This document shows, one piece after another, positions 60,722 to 64,000 of a stretch of DNA of 64,000 nt (position 1 is its first letter; each line of letters opens with the position of its first letter). The notes under the pieces are model-generated. The model was not told the origin of the DNA. It saw only the letters and a list, made by a program, of their open reading frames with translations, and did no database searches. The position numbers and the translations under genes were made by a program. The stretch is from Rhodocyclaceae bacterium (GTDB lineage: Bacteria; Pseudomonadota; Gammaproteobacteria; Burkholderiales; Rhodocyclaceae): positions 24,937 to 88,936 of the forward strand of contig JACAEF010000040.1 of the NCBI GenBank assembly GCA_013388985.1. Reading direction: 5' to 3'.

Positions 60722-61770
60722 GCGATCTGACGCAACGATTCATCGAGCGCATCCAGGGCGCCACGGCGCCGCTGTGCATTCGCGGCGGTGGCAGCAAGGA
60801 CTGGTATGGCAACGCGCCGCGCGGCGAGGTGCTGGAGACGCGCGGCCATGCCGGCATCATCAGTCACGAGCCGAGCGAGCTGGTCATCACCGCCCGCTGC
60901 GGCACCCCGCTCGCCGAGATCGAGGCCGCGCTCGCCGAGAAAGGCCAATGCCTGCCGTTCGAGCCGCCGCGCTTTTCGGCGGAGAGCACGATCGGCGGCG
61001 TCGTGGCGGCGGGTCTGTCCGGACCGCGGCGGGCGAGCGCCGGCGCGCTGCGTGACTATCTGCTCGGCGTGAAGCTCCTCGATGGTCGCGGGCATGAGCT
61101 GGTCTTCGGCGGCCAGGTGATGAAGAACGTCGCCGGCTACGACGTCGCGCGTCTGATGGCCGGCAGCCTCGGCACGCTCGGCCTGCTGCTCGAAGTGTCG
61201 CTGAAGGTGATGCCGCTGCCGGCGGCCTGCGCGACGCTGCAATTGCCCATGCCGCAGGCCGAGGCGCTGGAACGGTTGAAGCGCTGGGCCGGCCAGCCGC
61301 TGCCGATCGTCGCCAGCTGCTGGCAGGACGGCGTGCTCACGCTGCGGCTTTCCGGCGCGCGCGCGGCGGTCGAGGCGGCGAAGGAGAAAGTCGGCGCGGG
61401 TGACACGGCACCGGAGAGCTTCTGGGATGACTTGCGCGACCAGCGGCTGCCATTCTTCGCCGCCGAGACGCTTTGGCGCCTGTCGCTGCCGCCGACCACG
61501 CCGCCGCTCGACCTGCCGGGCGAGCAGCTGATCGAGTGGCGCGGCGGCCTGCGCTGGCTCAAAAGCGATGCGCCGGCGGAAACGATCCGCGCCGCCGCGG
61601 CCTCCGCCGGCGGCCATGCGACGCTGTGGCGCGCGCCGGACGAGCTCAAGCAGCGCGTCGGCGCCTTCGCCCCGCTGCCCGCGCCGCTGATGATGCTGCA
61701 CAAGAACCTCAAGGCCGTCTTCGATCCGCGCGGCATCTTCAACCCCGGTCGCCTCTACGCTGATTTGTAA
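60718..61770 (+). CDS. glcE: glycolate oxidase subunit GlcE (FAD-binding)
   Basis: 350 residues. A second PCMH-type FAD domain, shorter than GlcD: CIRGGGSKDWYGN, PRFSAESTIGGVVAAGLSGPRRASAGALRDYLLGVKLLDG, GGQVMKNVAGYDVARLMAGSLGTLGL. Ends in FDPRGIFNPGRLYADL. Residues 223-231 (EKVGAGDTA) in the linker are encoded by a dispersed-repeat copy. Stop and glcF start share one base. Confidence 0.95.
   Translation: MSDLTQRFIERIQGATAPLCIRGGGSKDWYGNAPRGEVLETRGHAGIISHEPSELVITARCGTPLAEIEAALAEKGQCLPFEPPRFSAESTIGGVVAAGLSGPRRASAGALRDYLLGVKLLDGRGHELVFGGQVMKNVAGYDVARLMAGSLGTLGLLLEVSLKVMPLPAACATLQLPMPQAEALERLKRWAGQPLPIVASCWQDGVLTLRLSGARAAVEAAKEKVGAGDTAPESFWDDLRDQRLPFFAAETLWRLSLPPTTPPLDLPGEQLIEWRGGLRWLKSDAPAETIRAAAASAGGHATLWRAPDELKQRVGAFAPLPAPLMMLHKNLKAVFDPRGIFNPGRLYADL
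61386..61411 (+). repeat. dispersed 26-bp repeat, copy inside glcE
   Basis: About 22 of 26 bases match. Read as K-V-G-A-G-D-T-A in a variable linker. Confidence 0.8.
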
Positions 61771-63017
61771 TGGAAACCCATCTCGCCGATTTCATCCGCG
61801 ACACGCCGGCCGGCCGCGAAGCCGAGGAGATCCTCAGAAAGTGCGTGCATTGCGGCTTCTGCACCGCGACCTGCCCGACCTATCAGTTGCTCGGCGACGA
61901 GCTCGACGGCCCGCGCGGCCGCATCTACCTGATCAAACAGATGCTCGAAGGCGCCGAGGTGACCGAAAAGACGCGCCTGCATCTCGACCGCTGCCTGACC
62001 TGCCGCTCCTGCGAGACCACCTGCCCGTCGGGCGTGCGTTATTCGCGCCTGCTCGACATCGGCCGCGTGGTGGTCGAGCAGCGCCTGCCGCGCCAGGGCG
62101 CCGACAAGCTGATGCGCCTCGCCTTGCGCGAAGGTCTGCCGCGGCCGGCGCTGTTCGGCACGGCGATGCGGCTCGGTCAGCTGGTGCGGCCCCTGCTGCC
62201 CAGCGCGCTGAAGGCCAAGGTGCCGCCGATCGCCTCGGCCGGGCCGGAACCGGACGTCGCGCCGCAGGCACGCCAGATGCTGCTGCTCGCGGGCTGCGCC
62301 CAGCCCTCGATGTATCCGAACATCAACGGCGCCGCGAAGCGCGTGCTGGCGCGGCTCGGCATCCGGCTCATCGTGGCGGCCGGCGCCGGCTGCTGCGGCG
62401 CGGTCCGGCTGCATCTGGGCGATGTCGAGGGCGCGCGCGAGAACGCGCGGCGCAACATCGATGCCTGGTGGCCGCATCTCGAAGCCGGTGCCGAGGCAAT
62501 CGTCATCACCGCCTCGGGCTGCGGCGTCGAGGTCAAGGACTATGGCCACCTGCTGCAGGACGACCCGGCCTATGCGGCGAAGGCCGCGCGCGTCGGCGCG
62601 CTGGCGCGCGATGTCAGCGAGGTCGTCGCGGCGGAAAAGGATGCGTTGCTGAGGCTGCTCGGAAAGCCGACGCCTCATCTGCCAACAGTCGGACGGCACA
62701 AGATGGCCTTTCACGCGCCATGCAGCCTGCAGCACGGCCTGAAGATTCGCGGCGTCGTCGAAGAGTTGCTGACGGCGGCCGGCTTCGAGCTCACCCCGGT
62801 GGCCGAAGCGCACTTATGCTGCGGCTCGGCCGGCACCTACTCGATCCTGCAGCCGGAGCTCTCGCACCGGCTGCGCGGCCGCAAGCTCGCCGCCTTGCTC
62901 GCCGGCCGGCCGGAGATCATCGCCAGCGCCAACATCGGCTGCATCGCGCATCTGGCGGCCGGCACCGCGGTGCCGATCAGGCACTGGATCGAGTGGCTCG
63001 ACGAGCGGCTGGAATGA
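61770..63017 (+). CDS. glcF: glycolate oxidase iron-sulfur subunit GlcF
   Basis: 415 residues. Two [4Fe-4S] motifs: CVHCGFCTATCP at 25-36 and CLTCRSCETTCPSG near 75-88. Two CCG domains follow (AGAGCCGAVRLH, HLCCGSAGTY). It passes electrons from GlcD/E to quinone. Start shares the base of the glcE stop (TAATG). A palindromic element begins at its stop codon. Confidence 0.97.
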   Translation: METHLADFIRDTPAGREAEEILRKCVHCGFCTATCPTYQLLGDELDGPRGRIYLIKQMLEGAEVTEKTRLHLDRCLTCRSCETTCPSGVRYSRLLDIGRVVVEQRLPRQGADKLMRLALREGLPRPALFGTAMRLGQLVRPLLPSALKAKVPPIASAGPEPDVAPQARQMLLLAGCAQPSMYPNINGAAKRVLARLGIRLIVAAGAGCCGAVRLHLGDVEGARENARRNIDAWWPHLEAGAEAIVITASGCGVEVKDYGHLLQDDPAYAAKAARVGALARDVSEVVAAEKDALLRLLGKPTPHLPTVGRHKMAFHAPCSLQHGLKIRGVVEELLTAAGFELTPVAEAHLCCGSAGTYSILQPELSHRLRGRKLAALLAGRPEIIASANIGCIAHLAAGTAVPIRHWIEWLDERLE

Positions 63018-63226
63018 GAGCTTTTGAAAATTTCTGCTGCGCGTCCCGATGGCAGCGTTGCGCGGTGTTGGCTTCGGCCGCTGCGCTTAACCTCGGCTGT
63101 GCCGAGGTTAGCCTACGCCGAAACTGCGTTTTCGCTCCCGCGCCTAACTGAAAGTTATGTCTTGGTCGCTGCGCTCCGTGCGCCTTGCCCTCGGCCCGCT
63201 TGCGACGAAATTTTTTCACAAGCTCT
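63017..63226. mobile_element. MITE/REP-like palindromic element, copy 2
   Basis: Terminal inverted repeats: left AGAGCTTTTGAAAATTTC (63017-63034), right reverse complement AGAGCTTGTGAAAAAATTTC (63207-63226), 17 of 18 with a two-base gap. An inner hairpin AACCTCGGC / GCCGAGGTT lies at about 63089-63109. The element shares its two flanking blocks with 56908-57051 and its hairpin part, inverted, with 17993-18037. No coding capacity; starts at the glcF stop codon. Confidence 0.75.
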
Positions 63227-63245
63227 GAGTCGCTGCGCGGGCGGT

Positions 63246-64000
<755 letters not shown>

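Noticed and set aside
12374..61411. The 26-bp repeat as a degenerate CRISPR array
   Set aside because: Copies are kilobases apart, in both orientations and within genes; there are no spacers of equal length and no cas genes.
62977..63219. Short minus-strand frame inside the palindromic element (MKKFRRKRAEGKAHGAQRPRHN start)
   Set aside because: It is translation of the repeat itself; similar spurious frames appear at the 57 kb copy.

Overview
The window is GC-rich (mostly about 65% by eye), densely packed bacterial chromosome with many ATGA/TGATG stop-start overlaps. Gene content points to a betaproteobacterium of the Rhodocyclales/Nitrosomonadales type (Sulfuritalea-, Thiobacillus- or Thauera-like) with a sulfur-oxidising or facultatively autotrophic life style: gph-rpe, a glycolate operon, SulP and TauE-type anion transporters, an octaheme tetrathionate-reductase-family cytochrome, rhodanese and YeeE/YedE proteins. 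This is inferred from gene families; no rRNA, tRNA or CRISPR array was seen.

Layout. 0-14 kb: gph (partial), rpe, apaG, a NnrU-like protein, pcm, argJ, glnE, yhdP, a nitrilase, tldD and a DAHP synthase. 15-19 kb: a GT39 glycosyltransferase, a UbiA-family transferase, a cyclic-nucleotide-binding protein, a cobalamin adenosyltransferase and PsiE. 19-28.4 kb: a SulP-STAS-USP-USP fusion, a two-component pair, a TauE-USP-USP fusion with a small membrane partner, and a second SulP with a coiled-coil insert. 28.4-35.7 kb: a six-gene hydrogenase-4/complex-I-like operon (hyfBCEFGI order) whose large subunit lacks the NiFe cysteine pairs (Ehr-type). 35.7-40.5 kb: a CsoSCA-like carbonic anhydrase, an Fe-alcohol dehydrogenase, an FNR-type oxidoreductase and a phosphoethanolamine transferase. 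40.5-48.5 kb: a sulfur and cytochrome module (triple-rhodanese lipoprotein, YeeE transporter, octaheme cytochrome, cytochrome b, periplasmic protein, DUF3373-like outer-membrane protein, class II cytochrome c) with an FNR-type box. 48.6-58.1 kb: ChrA, a ferredoxin-reductase fusion, a MoxR/VWA pair interrupted by a PemK toxin-antitoxin insertion, then mostly uncharacterised genes. 58.2-63 kb: hyi-glcDEF. 63-64 kb: a BrnT-type toxin-antitoxin pair and a partial MaoC dehydratase.

Working together. The SulP transporter, the Ehr-type complex and the carbonic anhydrase are consecutive and could form an energised inorganic-carbon or anion uptake unit feeding a Calvin cycle, with gph, hyi and glcDEF salvaging phosphoglycolate and glyoxylate. 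The 40-48 kb module could move thiosulfate or tetrathionate electrons through periplasmic cytochromes under oxygen control. Both are hypotheses.

The most unusual signal is a dispersed repeat of about 26 bp with at least 16 copies in 64 kb. Half are intergenic. Half lie inside genes, where seven of eight are read in one phase and encode a recurring peptide (KVGAGxTA, or CRxxSADF from the other strand). A second family of palindromic, MITE/REP-like elements occurs at 18.0, 57.0 and 63.1 kb. Two insertions look as if they duplicated the end of the host gene they entered.
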